This document shows, piece after piece, positions 26,346 to 34,911 of a DNA stretch of 64,000 bases. The notes below the pieces were generated by a model. That model searched no databases and was not told the DNA's origin. It was given only the letters and a program-made list of their open reading frames with translations. This DNA comes from Bacteroidota bacterium (GTDB lineage Bacteria > Bacteroidota > Bacteroidia > Chitinophagales > Saprospiraceae): positions 18,339 to 82,338 of the forward strand of contig CAUJDW010000107.1 in assembly GCA_963169455.1 (NCBI GenBank), written 5' to 3'. Each line of letters starts with the position of its first letter. Positions within the stretch are counted from its first letter, which is position 1. Made by a program: the position numbers and the translations under genes.

Positions 26346-27680
26346 ATGGGAACCCTACTGATCATCGATGACGAGAAAGACATTCTCAAACTGCTGAGCC
26401 GAATTCTGGAACTGGAGGGTTATGAAGTATTAAAAGCCGAAAACGCAGAGAGAGCCAGAAAGCTGTTCGCATCAAACGAGGTGCACGCAGTCATCGCAGA
26501 TGTCAAACTTCCCGACGGAAATGGGGTGCAGCTCACTGCGGAATTCAAATCCCTGAAGCCCCAGGCCGAAATAATCTGCCTGACGGCATACGGGAACATT
26601 CCCGATGGGGTGCAGGCCATCAAAAACGGAGCATTCGATTATCTGGTGAAGGGGGATGATAATCAAAAGATCATTCCGGTGGTAAACAAGGCAGTGGAAA
26701 AGGCGAAGCTTCAGTTCAGGCTTGCCCGGCTGCAGGCCCAGTTGGAAGAAAAATATGGCTTTTCCAGCATCATTGGCCATTCCAGGGCCATCCGGGAAGC
26801 CATTGAGCTGGCCCGAAAGGTGGCGCCAATGGATACGACGGTGCTGCTGCAGGGCCCTACCGGCGCCGGCAAGGAAGTATTCGCCAGGGCCATTCACGCC
26901 GCCAGCCCGCGGGCGGGCGAAAACTTTCTGGCCGTCAATTGCAGCGCCTTGAGCAGGGAATTGCTGGAAAGCGAATTATTCGGGCACAAAGCCGGCGCCT
27001 TCACCGGCGCTGTAAAGGACAAAAACGGGCTGTTCCAGGAAGCCCATAAAGGCAGCATTTTCCTGGATGAGATCGGCGAGATGCCGCCCGAACTCCAGGC
27101 CAAGATACTCAGGGTGATCGAAGGCGGCGCTTTCATCAGGCTGGGCGACACCAGGGAAACGAAGGTAAACGTGCGCATCATCGCCGCCACCAACCGCGAC
27201 CTGGAGGCGGAAGTGCAACAGGGCAACTTCCGGGAGGACCTGTTTTACCGCCTTTCCGTTTTTACAATTCGCCTGCCTTCACTCGGCGAACGCAGGGAGG
27301 ACGTTCCGCTGCTGGCAACGCATTTCCTGCGCTATTTTTCGGATAAATTGAGAAAACCGGCCACTTCGCTGTCGCCGGATTTTATCGAGGCCCTGCGCCG
27401 GCATGAGTGGAAAGGCAATATCCGGGAACTGCGCAACATCGTGGAGCGCGCTGTTATCCTGGCCGAAACGCCCGTGCTGGGCGCCGAATTGCTGCCCTTC
27501 GATTTCCTGTTCAGCAAAAGGCCCGGGCTCTCCTCCGGCCTCTTTAAACTCAGGGATGTGGAGCGGGATCATATTGCCGGAGTGCTGGCCTACACTCAGG
27601 GCAACAAGGCCAAAGCCGCCGGCCTGCTTGGCATCGGCCTGACCACTCTTTACAATAAAATCAAAGAATACGGGCTTTGA
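26346..27680 (+). CDS. Sigma-54-dependent NtrC-type response regulator, probable kdp regulator
   Basis: A 444-residue cytoplasmic regulator starting at MGTLLIIDDEKD. Receiver domain (1-115) has the acidic pair DDE, phosphoacceptor Asp52 (VIADVKLPDG), Thr in CLTAYG and Lys in YLVKGDD. AAA+ domain (about 140-370): Walker A GPTGAGKE, the sigma-54 contact loop GAFTGA, Walker B IFLDEIGEMP, and the arginine-finger region REDLFYRLSVF. The C-terminal Fis-type helix-turn-helix ends NKAKAAGLLGIGLTTLYNKIK. It lies directly upstream of the kdp genes on the same strand; no OmpR-type KdpE is present. I infer that it activates kdp when phosphorylated by the kinase at 34912. Confidence 0.93.
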   Translation: MGTLLIIDDEKDILKLLSRILELEGYEVLKAENAERARKLFASNEVHAVIADVKLPDGNGVQLTAEFKSLKPQAEIICLTAYGNIPDGVQAIKNGAFDYLVKGDDNQKIIPVVNKAVEKAKLQFRLARLQAQLEEKYGFSSIIGHSRAIREAIELARKVAPMDTTVLLQGPTGAGKEVFARAIHAASPRAGENFLAVNCSALSRELLESELFGHKAGAFTGAVKDKNGLFQEAHKGSIFLDEIGEMPPELQAKILRVIEGGAFIRLGDTRETKVNVRIIAATNRDLEAEVQQGNFREDLFYRLSVFTIRLPSLGERREDVPLLATHFLRYFSDKLRKPATSLSPDFIEALRRHEWKGNIRELRNIVERAVILAETPVLGAELLPFDFLFSKRPGLSSGLFKLRDVERDHIAGVLAYTQGNKAKAAGLLGIGLTTLYNKIKEYGL

Positions 27681-27832
27681 TTTTGTCGCTTCACACCTTT
27701 CATTTTTTGCAAAATCCTTTCCGAATTTGCACGGTGGTTTCCCATTCCCCCCCAATACGACTTCCAGTATTTTCAAAACAAAAAACTGAATAACAGACAC
27801 TTATAAACCTGCAGCCCTCCTCTGCCGCTTTC

Positions 27833-27860
27833 TGGCATAACAATTGGCACTGTACAGGCA
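27833..27860 (+). promoter_or_regulatory. Candidate sigma-54 (-24/-12) promoter for the kdp operon
   Basis: Two overlapping -24/-12 elements lie here. The better one is TTGGCAC (27844-27850), five bases, then AGGCA with GC at 27858-27859; it keeps the full -24 box and the invariant GC at the correct spacing. The other is TGGCAT (27833-27838), five bases, then TTGG (27844-27847), lacking the final C. Transcription would start at about 27859-27872. The palindrome TTTTGCAAAA at about 27705 could be an upstream activator site. The adjacent activator contains GAFTGA, which makes a sigma-54 promoter plausible. Confidence 0.5.
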
Positions 27861-27994
27861 TGTATTCGGATGTATTTCAAATCATCGGGTTCCTGGCGCT
27901 GCTGTTGCTGAATACAGCCATGCTCAGGATTTGGATATTGGAAATCAGGAAGATATGCCGCAACGAACAAAACGAAGGCAGAAGGGGCCAGTAA
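27860..27994 (+). CDS. Possible 44-residue hydrophobic small protein at the head of the kdp genes
   Basis: MYSDVFQIIGFLALLLLNTA followed by a basic tail rich in Arg and Glu: one membrane helix, N-out/C-in orientation likely. It overlaps the next small frame by 40 bases. Its start codon overlaps the candidate -12 box, so if that promoter is used as drawn this frame would have no leader or would not be translated. It is listed as uncertain. Confidence 0.3.
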   Translation: MYSDVFQIIGFLALLLLNTAMLRIWILEIRKICRNEQNEGRRGQ

Positions 27995-28122
27995 AGCCCT
28001 TACGGCCTGAAAGCTCGCTGGAAGATTGGTGGGATTCCCGAATCCATCTTTGGTGGACTTTCCTGTTCATTTTTATTTCGGTGGCGGCAATCATTTTGCT
28101 CATTGACTTAAAGATCATATAA
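27955..28122 (+). CDS. 55-residue single-helix membrane protein in the kdp operon
   Basis: The sequence starts MPQRTKRRQKGPVKPLRP, a strongly basic cytoplasmic tail, followed by SLEDWWDSRIHLWW and one membrane helix (FLFIFISVAAIILLI). AGGAAG lies six bases before the ATG, an unusually good ribosome-binding sequence for this genome, which decides the start. The stop is immediately followed by the next small gene. I do not know a family for it; its place in front of kdpF suggests an accessory of the Kdp ATPase. Confidence 0.6.
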   Translation: MPQRTKRRQKGPVKPLRPESSLEDWWDSRIHLWWTFLFIFISVAAIILLIDLKII

Positions 28123-28227
28123 ATGATGACAACCCTGCTTGCTTTTACCATGGCCGTATTAGGGCTGGCCCTTTTCCTTACGCTCTGGAAATTCATTGAT
28201 TGGTTTGACCAGATCATAAACGAATAA
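28123..28227 (+). CDS. 34-residue single-helix membrane protein in the kdp operon
   Basis: The frame starts directly after the preceding stop codon and encodes MMTTLLAFTMAVLGLALFL then WKFIDWFDQIINE: one helix with a short aromatic/acidic cytoplasmic end. Two bases separate its stop from the kdpF start. It is not KdpF itself, which follows. Tight packing between two other small genes and a clean membrane helix support it as real; function unknown. Confidence 0.55.
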   Translation: MMTTLLAFTMAVLGLALFLTLWKFIDWFDQIINE

Positions 28228-28229
28228 TT

Positions 28230-28307
28230 ATGGTAGGCTTACTCATTCTTTCCCTGCTGGTATTCGGATACCTGATTTATGCCATTGTAAAACCTGAAAA
28301 ATTCTAA
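28230..28307 (+). CDS. kdpF: KdpF, small subunit of the K+-transporting ATPase
   Basis: A 25-residue peptide with one helix and the KdpF signature at its end: LVFGYLIYAIVKPEKF. In Escherichia coli KdpF (29 residues) stabilises the KdpFABC complex in the inner membrane. It lies five bases before kdpA, the normal order. Confidence 0.85.
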   Translation: MVGLLILSLLVFGYLIYAIVKPEKF

Positions 28308-28312
28308 GCCCA

Positions 28313-30004
28313 ATGTTTACGGAAATCACCGGCGCCATTATGATTTTCCTCTTGTCGGCCCTCCTCGCCTGGCCACTCGGGAAATACATGGTGAAAGTTT
28401 TTAAAGGAGAGCCGAGCTGGCTGGACTTCCTGGCCCCTGTGGAAAACGCCATTTTCCGCCTGTGCGGCATCCGTCCGGAGGAAGGCATGGACTGGAAACA
28501 GAATATGAAGGCCCTGCTCCTTGTGAATATTGCCTTCTTCCTGCTTGCCTTCCTGTTGTTGTCCATCCAGGGTTTTATTGCCTTCTGGAACCCGAACGGC
28601 TTTGGAAACTGGGAGCCAACGCTTGCTTTCAACACTGCGGCCAGTTTCACCACCAACACCAACCTGCAGCATTATTCAGGAGAAAGCACGGCTAGTTATT
28701 TCACCCAACTGGCAGTATTCACATGGCTTCAGTTTGTAAGCGCAGGCACTGGTATTGCGGCCTGCGCCCTTCTTTTCCAGGGGCTGGCCAATGAAACGAG
28801 CAGCCGGCTGGGCAACTTTTACAAGCTGCTGATCAAAAGCTGCACCCGGGTATTATTGCCCCTGGCGGCCGTTTTGGCCCTCATCCTGAGCTTCAGGGGC
28901 ACAGTGGCCAATTTCAGGGGCATTCAGCAGGCCGCCACCCTCGAAGGCGGGGCCCAGATGGTGGCGGGCGGCCCGGCGGCCCCCATGATTGCCATCAAAC
29001 AGGTGGGCGCCAACGGCGGCGGCTTTTTCGGCCCCAACTCAACACATCCTTTTGAGAACCCGGACTACCTGAGCAACATGGCCGAAAACGTGGCCATACT
29101 TTTGATTCCCATGGCCCTGGTGTTCTCCTTTGGCTTCTATCTGCAACGCCGGAAGCTTGCCCTGATGTTCTTCGGGCTGATGAGCCTGATGTTCATCAGC
29201 TTTGCAGGCCTGTCGGCCTGGCAGGAGGCCAGAGGCAACCCGGCATTTACTGACATGGGGCTGGCTCAATGTACGAATATGGAAGGCAAGGAAGTGCGTT
29301 TCGGGCCGGTGGCCTCATCGCTCTGGGGTGTTTCCACCACCTCCACCTCCAACGGCTCGGTCAACTCCATGCACGACAGCCATACGCCGCTTTCCGGCGG
29401 CATTTTCCTGCTGGATATGCTCATCAACGCCATCTATGGCGGCGTGGGCGTAGGCTTCATCAATTTCTTCGTCTTTCTCGTGGTAGCTGTTTTTATCGCC
29501 GGGCAGATGGTTGGCCGAACCCCAAGCCTGCTGGGTAAAAAACTGGAAGCCAGGGAAGTAAAGATCGCAGCCCTGATCGTGATCCTCCATCCGCTGCTCA
29601 TCCTGGCCGGGACGGCCATAGCGGCGCACGGCATAAGGGTTGATCCGGAACTGGGCTGGCTGAACGACCCCGGCTTTCACGGTTTTTCCGAGATGATGTA
29701 CGAGTTCAGCTCGGCGGCCGCCAACAACGGTTCCGGTTTTGAAGGGCTGGGCGACAATACGCCGTTTTGGAACATCACAACGGGGATTACCATGCTGCTG
29801 GGCCGCTATCTGCCCATCATCGGGCCATTGGCCATCGCCGGTTCCCTGGCCGTCAAAAAGCCGGTTCCCGAATCGGCCGGCAGCCTGAAGCTGGAAAGCT
29901 TTGCTTTTGGGGCGGTACTGCTGTCCGTCATCCTCATCGTGGCCGCCCTGTCGTTTTTCCCGGCGCTGGCCCTGGGGCCTATTGCCGATTATTTCACGCT
30001 CTAA
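28313..30004 (+). CDS. kdpA: KdpA, K+-channel-like subunit of the K+-transporting ATPase
   Basis: A 563-residue membrane protein with about ten helices, the usual KdpA length. The four selectivity-filter loops are recognisable: TNTNLQHYSGE, GANGGGFFGPNSTHPFENP, STTSTSNGSVNSM and NNGSGFEGL. KdpA selects K+ and passes it through the tunnel to KdpB. It is the first large gene of the transporter, five bases after kdpF and 13 before kdpB. Confidence 0.97.
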   Translation: MFTEITGAIMIFLLSALLAWPLGKYMVKVFKGEPSWLDFLAPVENAIFRLCGIRPEEGMDWKQNMKALLLVNIAFFLLAFLLLSIQGFIAFWNPNGFGNWEPTLAFNTAASFTTNTNLQHYSGESTASYFTQLAVFTWLQFVSAGTGIAACALLFQGLANETSSRLGNFYKLLIKSCTRVLLPLAAVLALILSFRGTVANFRGIQQAATLEGGAQMVAGGPAAPMIAIKQVGANGGGFFGPNSTHPFENPDYLSNMAENVAILLIPMALVFSFGFYLQRRKLALMFFGLMSLMFISFAGLSAWQEARGNPAFTDMGLAQCTNMEGKEVRFGPVASSLWGVSTTSTSNGSVNSMHDSHTPLSGGIFLLDMLINAIYGGVGVGFINFFVFLVVAVFIAGQMVGRTPSLLGKKLEAREVKIAALIVILHPLLILAGTAIAAHGIRVDPELGWLNDPGFHGFSEMMYEFSSAAANNGSGFEGLGDNTPFWNITTGITMLLGRYLPIIGPLAIAGSLAVKKPVPESAGSLKLESFAFGAVLLSVILIVAALSFFPALALGPIADYFTL

Positions 30005-30017
30005 CCTGAAACTGGAA

Positions 30018-32057
30018 ATGAAGCCTGTTCTTAACAGATCGATATTCAACAAGGCCATCTTCCGGGAGTCGGCCAGCGCATCCTTTGCCAAACTCAGCCC
30101 CCGGGCCATGCTCAAAAACCCGGTGATGTTCACGGTAGAGCTGGGCGCTGCTGTGATGGCGTTTGTCACCCTGCTTTCCCTTTTTTCGGAGCGGGAGGCC
30201 CTGGGAGACGCCGGTTACAATACCGCTATCACCCTCATTCTGGCCATCACGCTGCTCTTCGCCAATTTTGCAGAAGCGGTCGCGGAAGCCAGGGGCAAAG
30301 CCCAGGCCCACGCCCTGCGGAAAACCCGGATGGACACCCCTGCCAAACGCCTGCTCCCCGACGGAAAAACGGAGCTCACTTCCGCTACCGCCCTGCGGCA
30401 GGGGGACATCTTCCTGGCTGAGGCCGGAGATATCATTCCCGCCGACGGCGAGATCATAGAAGGGCTGGCCTCCATTGACGAATCGGCCATCACCGGCGAA
30501 TCGGCCCCCGTCATACGGGAAGCGGATACCGACCACAGCAGCGTCATCGGCGGCTCCAGGGTGCTTTCCGACCGGATCGAGGTGCGCGTCACTTCCAGGG
30601 CAGGCGAATCATTCCTCGACAGGATGATCGCACTGGTGGAAGGCGCCAACCGCCAGAAAACGCCCAACGAGATCGCCCTGACGATCCTGCTGGCAAGCTT
30701 TACAGTAGTGTTCCTCATCGTAACGGTTAGCCTGCAACCCTTTGCCGCTTACAACAATACGGCCATCACCATTGCCGCGCTGATCGCGCTTTTCGTCTGC
30801 CTTATCCCCACGACCATCGGAGGGCTGCTTTCCGCCATTGGCATTGCAGGCATGGACCGGGCCCTGGGCGCCAACATCATTGCCAAATCAGGCAAAGCCG
30901 TGGAAACCGCCGGCGATATAGACGTCCTGTTACTGGATAAAACCGGCACCATTACCATCGGCAACCGGAAGGCGACGAACTTCTATCCGCTTAACGGCGC
31001 CGGCGATGAAGCTTTTCTGGAGCTGGCGCTGCTCAGTTCCCTGGCGGACAAAACCCCGGAAGGAAAGTCCATCGTGGAACTCGCCGAAGCCCTGGGGGCC
31101 CGCCCGGATTTACCCGGAAAGGATAGCCTGAAATATGTAAAATTTTCGGCTGAGACCCGCATGAGCGGCATCGACCTGCCGGATGGCCGCAGAATCCGCA
31201 AGGGCGCCTGGGACTCCATCAGGATGTGGTGCCAGATGGAAGGCGGGGTGCTCGAATCCTTCGAAGCGAAAACCCGCGAGATCGCCGAAAAGGGCGGCAC
31301 ACCTCTGGCGCTGGCCGTGGATCAGAAGCCCCAGGGGGTCATTCAACTGGAAGACATCATCAAACCCGGCATCCGGGAGCGCTTCGAGCGCTTCCGGAAA
31401 ATGGGCCTCAAAACGGTGATGGTCACCGGCGACAACCCACTGACGGCTGCTTTCATCGCCCATGAAGCCGGCCTTGACGACTTCATCGCCGAGGCGAAGC
31501 CGGAAGACAAACTCGCCTACATTCTCCAGGAGCAGGCGGCCGGCAAACTGGTGGCCATGATGGGCGACGGCACCAACGACGCGCCGGCCCTGGCCCAGGC
31601 CGACGTGGGCGTCGCCATGAACAACGGCACCCAGGCCGCCAAGGAAGCCGCCAATATGGTCGACCTCGACAACGACCCCACCAAGTTGCTGGAAGTGGTG
31701 GAAATCGGCAAACAGTTGCTCATCACCAGAGGCAATATCACGACCTTTTCCATCGCCAACGATGTGGCCAAGTATTTCGCCATTGTTCCGGCCCTCTTCG
31801 CCACCTCCATTCCGGGGTTGAACGCCCTCAACATCATGCAGCTGGCGAGCCCGGAATCAGCCATCCTGTCGGCTGCCATCTTTAATGCCATCATCATCCC
31901 CATGCTGATCCCGCTGGCTTTGCGCGGGGCAAGCTACCGGCCCATCGGGGCCGGGGCTCTGCTGACGCGCAACCTGCTGGTATATGGCCTGGGCGGCATC
32001 ATCGTTCCGTTCATAGGGATCAAACTGATCGACCTGATCGTGTGCTTTTTCATCTAA
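30018..32057 (+). CDS. kdpB: KdpB, P-type ATPase subunit
   Basis: A 679-residue P-type ATPase. The start at 30018 (MKPVLNRSIFNK) follows kdpA by 13 bases. Motifs in order: TGES actuator loop (ITGESAPV), the phosphorylated Asp307 in DKTGTITIGNRKA, the nucleotide-domain region KGAW, and the hinge GDGTNDAPALAQADVGVAMN. KdpB hydrolyses ATP to drive K+ that enters through KdpA into the cell at very low external K+. All catalytic residues are present and the length is normal. Confidence 0.97.
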   Translation: MKPVLNRSIFNKAIFRESASASFAKLSPRAMLKNPVMFTVELGAAVMAFVTLLSLFSEREALGDAGYNTAITLILAITLLFANFAEAVAEARGKAQAHALRKTRMDTPAKRLLPDGKTELTSATALRQGDIFLAEAGDIIPADGEIIEGLASIDESAITGESAPVIREADTDHSSVIGGSRVLSDRIEVRVTSRAGESFLDRMIALVEGANRQKTPNEIALTILLASFTVVFLIVTVSLQPFAAYNNTAITIAALIALFVCLIPTTIGGLLSAIGIAGMDRALGANIIAKSGKAVETAGDIDVLLLDKTGTITIGNRKATNFYPLNGAGDEAFLELALLSSLADKTPEGKSIVELAEALGARPDLPGKDSLKYVKFSAETRMSGIDLPDGRRIRKGAWDSIRMWCQMEGGVLESFEAKTREIAEKGGTPLALAVDQKPQGVIQLEDIIKPGIRERFERFRKMGLKTVMVTGDNPLTAAFIAHEAGLDDFIAEAKPEDKLAYILQEQAAGKLVAMMGDGTNDAPALAQADVGVAMNNGTQAAKEAANMVDLDNDPTKLLEVVEIGKQLLITRGNITTFSIANDVAKYFAIVPALFATSIPGLNALNIMQLASPESAILSAAIFNAIIIPMLIPLALRGASYRPIGAGALLTRNLLVYGLGGIIVPFIGIKLIDLIVCFFI

Positions 32058-32069
32058 ACCGAACCTTCC

Positions 32070-32660
32070 ATGAAAAACGTGAGAATTGCAATTGGGCTGG
32101 CGGCAATAACGCTGTTGATTTTCGGCATCGCCTATCCGGCGGCCATGGTTGGATTGGCCAATCTGTTGTCGCCCCACAACGCTGCCGGCAAACCCGTTTA
32201 CCGCGATGGCGCCCTGGTGGGTTTTGAAAATATCGGGCAGGCCTTTGACAGCCCCCCTTACTTCTGGGGCCGGCCCTCGGCCGTCGGATATAATGCCGCC
32301 GCTACCGGAGGCTCCAACCTGAGCCCGGCCAACCCGGCTTACCGGCAACTGGTGCAAAACCGGATCGACACGCTGCTGAAATACCATCCGGGCATTGGCG
32401 TCAAAGACATTCCCGTTGAGCTGGTTACGGCTTCCGGCTCCGGGCTCGACCCCCATATCAGCAGGGCGGCTGCCATGATCCAGGTGAGGCGCATCGCCGC
32501 CAGCCGGCGGATCAGCGAAGAACAGCTGCGGCGGCTCATCGGGCAGCACTGCCGGAAGCCGCTGCTGGGCATCGCCGGCCCGGGAGATTATGTCAATGTA
32601 CTGAAACTCAACCTGGCCCTGGACGCAGGCGTGGAGAGCGCCGGCCAATCGCCGGATTAA
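32070..32660 (+). CDS. kdpC: KdpC subunit of the K+-transporting ATPase
   Basis: A 196-residue protein with one N-terminal membrane helix and a periplasmic domain carrying family motifs: YFWGRPSAVGYN, GSNLSPANPAY and LVTASGSGLDPHIS. KdpC holds the KdpA-KdpB assembly together. It follows kdpB by 12 bases and precedes the porin gene by 13. Confidence 0.96.
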   Translation: MKNVRIAIGLAAITLLIFGIAYPAAMVGLANLLSPHNAAGKPVYRDGALVGFENIGQAFDSPPYFWGRPSAVGYNAAATGGSNLSPANPAYRQLVQNRIDTLLKYHPGIGVKDIPVELVTASGSGLDPHISRAAAMIQVRRIAASRRISEEQLRRLIGQHCRKPLLGIAGPGDYVNVLKLNLALDAGVESAGQSPD

Positions 32661-32673
32661 AATCCCCAACAAC

Positions 32674-33780
32674 ATGCGACATTTTTTGCCCATATTGGCC
32701 ATTTTCACACTCAGCATGAGTGCTTCGGCGCAGCAGGAGGATTCCTCCGCCCAAATCCGGATTTCCGGATACGTGGACGCTTACTACAGCTACTTTTCTG
32801 ATTCGCTGGGGGCCAACGCCCTCCAGCAATTTACAACGGTTTCTCCCCGCAGCGGGCGCTTCGGGCTCAACGTAGCCCAGATCGGAGCGCATTACAGGGA
32901 TGAAAATATCCGGGGGAATGTGGTGCTGCATTATGGCGACATCGCGCAGGCCACCTGGACGGAGGAGTTCAGGCCCGTGCAGGAAGCCAATCTGGGCTTC
33001 AGGATCAGCCCGGGATGGTGGGTGGACGGTGGTTTTTTCACCACCCATATCGGCACGGAAAGCTTCCTGCCCAAAAACAACTTCCTGAGTTCAACTGCAG
33101 TAGCCACCTATAATGAGCCCTTTTATCAGGCGGGAGCGCGCCTTTCATACGAAGGGCCGAACCAACTCCACGCGGAGTTCTGGCTGGCCAACGGGTATAA
33201 TTTCTTTCTGGACGCCAATTCGGCGAAATCGATTGGATTGCTGCTGCGTTACCAGCTTTCGGGCAAGACGAGCCTGTCCTATTCCGGACTTTTCGGCAGA
33301 GAATCGCCGGATGGCGTATCGCCCAGGCAGTTCAGGTTTTACCAGAATGCGTACCTGAACAGCGCTGTTGGCGGCAGGTTGTTCCTGGTTCTCGGCGGTG
33401 ACCTGGGGATGCAGTCCAACACCAAAGGGCCCGATGCAGAAGACAGCGCCCTTATGTTCAATGCCCTTGCGGTGCTCCGCTACCAGTTTAGGCCGGACTT
33501 TTCGGCAACTGCCCGGGCGGAAGTGTTTCAGGACCCGGACGGCTTTATCTCCGGGCTTTACTCCAATACCAGAGGGCAGGAGCAAGGGCTTCAGCTCTGG
33601 GGCATAACACTTGGCGCTGAGTTCAGGCCGGCCGAAAACGCCTACCTGAGGGCCGAGGCGCGGTATCTCAGTGCCGAAGGCGGGCTGGATATCTTTACCG
33701 GCAGCCCCGATCCCCGTACCCGCTGGGAAGCGATGGCTACCATGGGATTTTATTTTGACCACCGGATTACAACGAAATAA
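32674..33780 (+). CDS. Outer-membrane beta-barrel porin of the kdp operon (OmpL-like, BBP2 family)
   Basis: A 368-residue exported protein (signal peptide MRHFLPILAIFTLSMSASAQ). The mature part alternates polar and hydrophobic residues in about 16 strands, with ISGYVDAYYSYF at the start, PGWWVDGGFFTTHIGTESF, and a final strand MGFYFDHRITTK. This fits the putative beta-barrel porin-2 family. Its place between kdpC and the kdpD-like gene, with gaps of 13 and 2 bases, suggests it supplies K+ across the outer membrane when the Kdp pump is induced. Confidence 0.82.
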   Translation: MRHFLPILAIFTLSMSASAQQEDSSAQIRISGYVDAYYSYFSDSLGANALQQFTTVSPRSGRFGLNVAQIGAHYRDENIRGNVVLHYGDIAQATWTEEFRPVQEANLGFRISPGWWVDGGFFTTHIGTESFLPKNNFLSSTAVATYNEPFYQAGARLSYEGPNQLHAEFWLANGYNFFLDANSAKSIGLLLRYQLSGKTSLSYSGLFGRESPDGVSPRQFRFYQNAYLNSAVGGRLFLVLGGDLGMQSNTKGPDAEDSALMFNALAVLRYQFRPDFSATARAEVFQDPDGFISGLYSNTRGQEQGLQLWGITLGAEFRPAENAYLRAEARYLSAEGGLDIFTGSPDPRTRWEAMATMGFYFDHRITTK

Positions 33781-33782
33781 GC

Positions 33783-34901
33783 ATGGCGCAAACACCAGAA
33801 AGCCGGTTTACAGACCTCATCCGACAGCGCAGAAGGGGGAGCCTCAAGGCCTATATTGGCATGATCGCCGGCGTGGGAAAGACTTACCGCATGCTGCAGG
33901 AAGCTCACGAGCTGATCGCAGCCGGCATCGATGTCAAAATCGGCCTGATCGAACCCCACGGCCGCGAAGAGACGGCCAAACTGATGGAGGGCATCCCGCA
34001 GATACCGCTGAAAATTGTTTATTATAAAGGGCGGGAACTGCGTGAAATGGACCTGGACGCCATTATCATCGCCCATCCGGAAGTAGTTCTGGTTGACGAA
34101 CTGGCTCATACCAACATCCCGGGCAGCCGCAATGAAAAGCGCTGGCAGGATGTGATAGAGCTCCTCGAAAACGGCATCAATGTGATTACCGCATTTAATA
34201 TCCAGCACCTGGAAAGCATGAACGACCGCGTGGAAAAGATTGCCGGTATTGAAGTAAAAGAGACCCTCCCGGACAAAATACTGGAGTACGCCGATGACAT
34301 CGTCAACATCGATTTGCCGGCCACCGACCTCATCAAGCGCATGGAGGAGGGGAAAATCTACAAAGGAGAACTCATAAGGAGAGCGCTGGACAATTTTTTC
34401 CAGCCGGAAAAAATCCTGCAGTTGCGCGACCTGGCGCTGAGGAAGGTTGCTTCACAGGTGGAAAGGAAAATTGAAAAAAGCCTGCCGCCAAAGGCCCGCA
34501 TGCCCATCGAACGCTTCATGGGCTGTATCAGCACCAATTACGAAGGCGGCAAAAAGATCATCCGCAAAACCGCCCGACTGGCGGGGCACTATCAGGCGGA
34601 ATGGTATGTGCTGTACGTACAAACCAACAGGGAGCGTGCAGAAAAAATCAACCTGAGCGCCCAGCGCAAATTGCTCCAAAACTTCAAGCTGGCCAAAGAA
34701 CTGGGCGGCGAGGTCATCAAAGTCACGATCGAAGACGTCCCAAAGGGAATTGTCAGTAAAGCACTGGAACTGGACATCACGAACATTATCATCGGGCGGC
34801 CGACTTTTTCCCTTTGGCGGCAACTAACTGGCCGCAATTTCATGGACCGGCTGTTGAGGCAACTATCAGATGCAGAGATCGACATCATCATTGTCTTCTA
34901 A
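33783..34901 (+). CDS. kdpD: KdpD N-terminal sensor domain plus Usp domain, without kinase
   Basis: A 372-residue cytoplasmic protein equal to the N-terminal part of KdpD only. The KdpD domain (1-215) has Walker A IGMIAGVGKT, the HGR segment GLIEPHGREET, and Walker B VLVDELAHTN followed by SRNEKRWQDV. Residues about 245-372 are a universal-stress-protein fold (YVQTNRERAEKI, ITNIIIGRP). The four membrane helices and histidine-kinase domains of E. coli KdpD are missing; the next gene encodes a separate kinase. By analogy it senses K+ or nucleotide status and passes this to the kinase. Confidence 0.92.
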   Translation: MAQTPESRFTDLIRQRRRGSLKAYIGMIAGVGKTYRMLQEAHELIAAGIDVKIGLIEPHGREETAKLMEGIPQIPLKIVYYKGRELREMDLDAIIIAHPEVVLVDELAHTNIPGSRNEKRWQDVIELLENGINVITAFNIQHLESMNDRVEKIAGIEVKETLPDKILEYADDIVNIDLPATDLIKRMEEGKIYKGELIRRALDNFFQPEKILQLRDLALRKVASQVERKIEKSLPPKARMPIERFMGCISTNYEGGKKIIRKTARLAGHYQAEWYVLYVQTNRERAEKINLSAQRKLLQNFKLAKELGGEVIKVTIEDVPKGIVSKALELDITNIIIGRPTFSLWRQLTGRNFMDRLLRQLSDAEIDIIIVF

Positions 34902-34911
34902 AATCAGGCAC

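Noticed and set aside
26346..27680. KdpE
   Set aside because: The regulator has an AAA+ sigma-54 domain and Fis-type helix-turn-helix instead of the OmpR-type winged helix of KdpE.
27844..27954. Upstream extension of the 55-residue kdp small protein to 92 residues
   Set aside because: The extension lacks helix or conservation signs and has no ribosome-binding site, while AGGAAG precedes the internal ATG.
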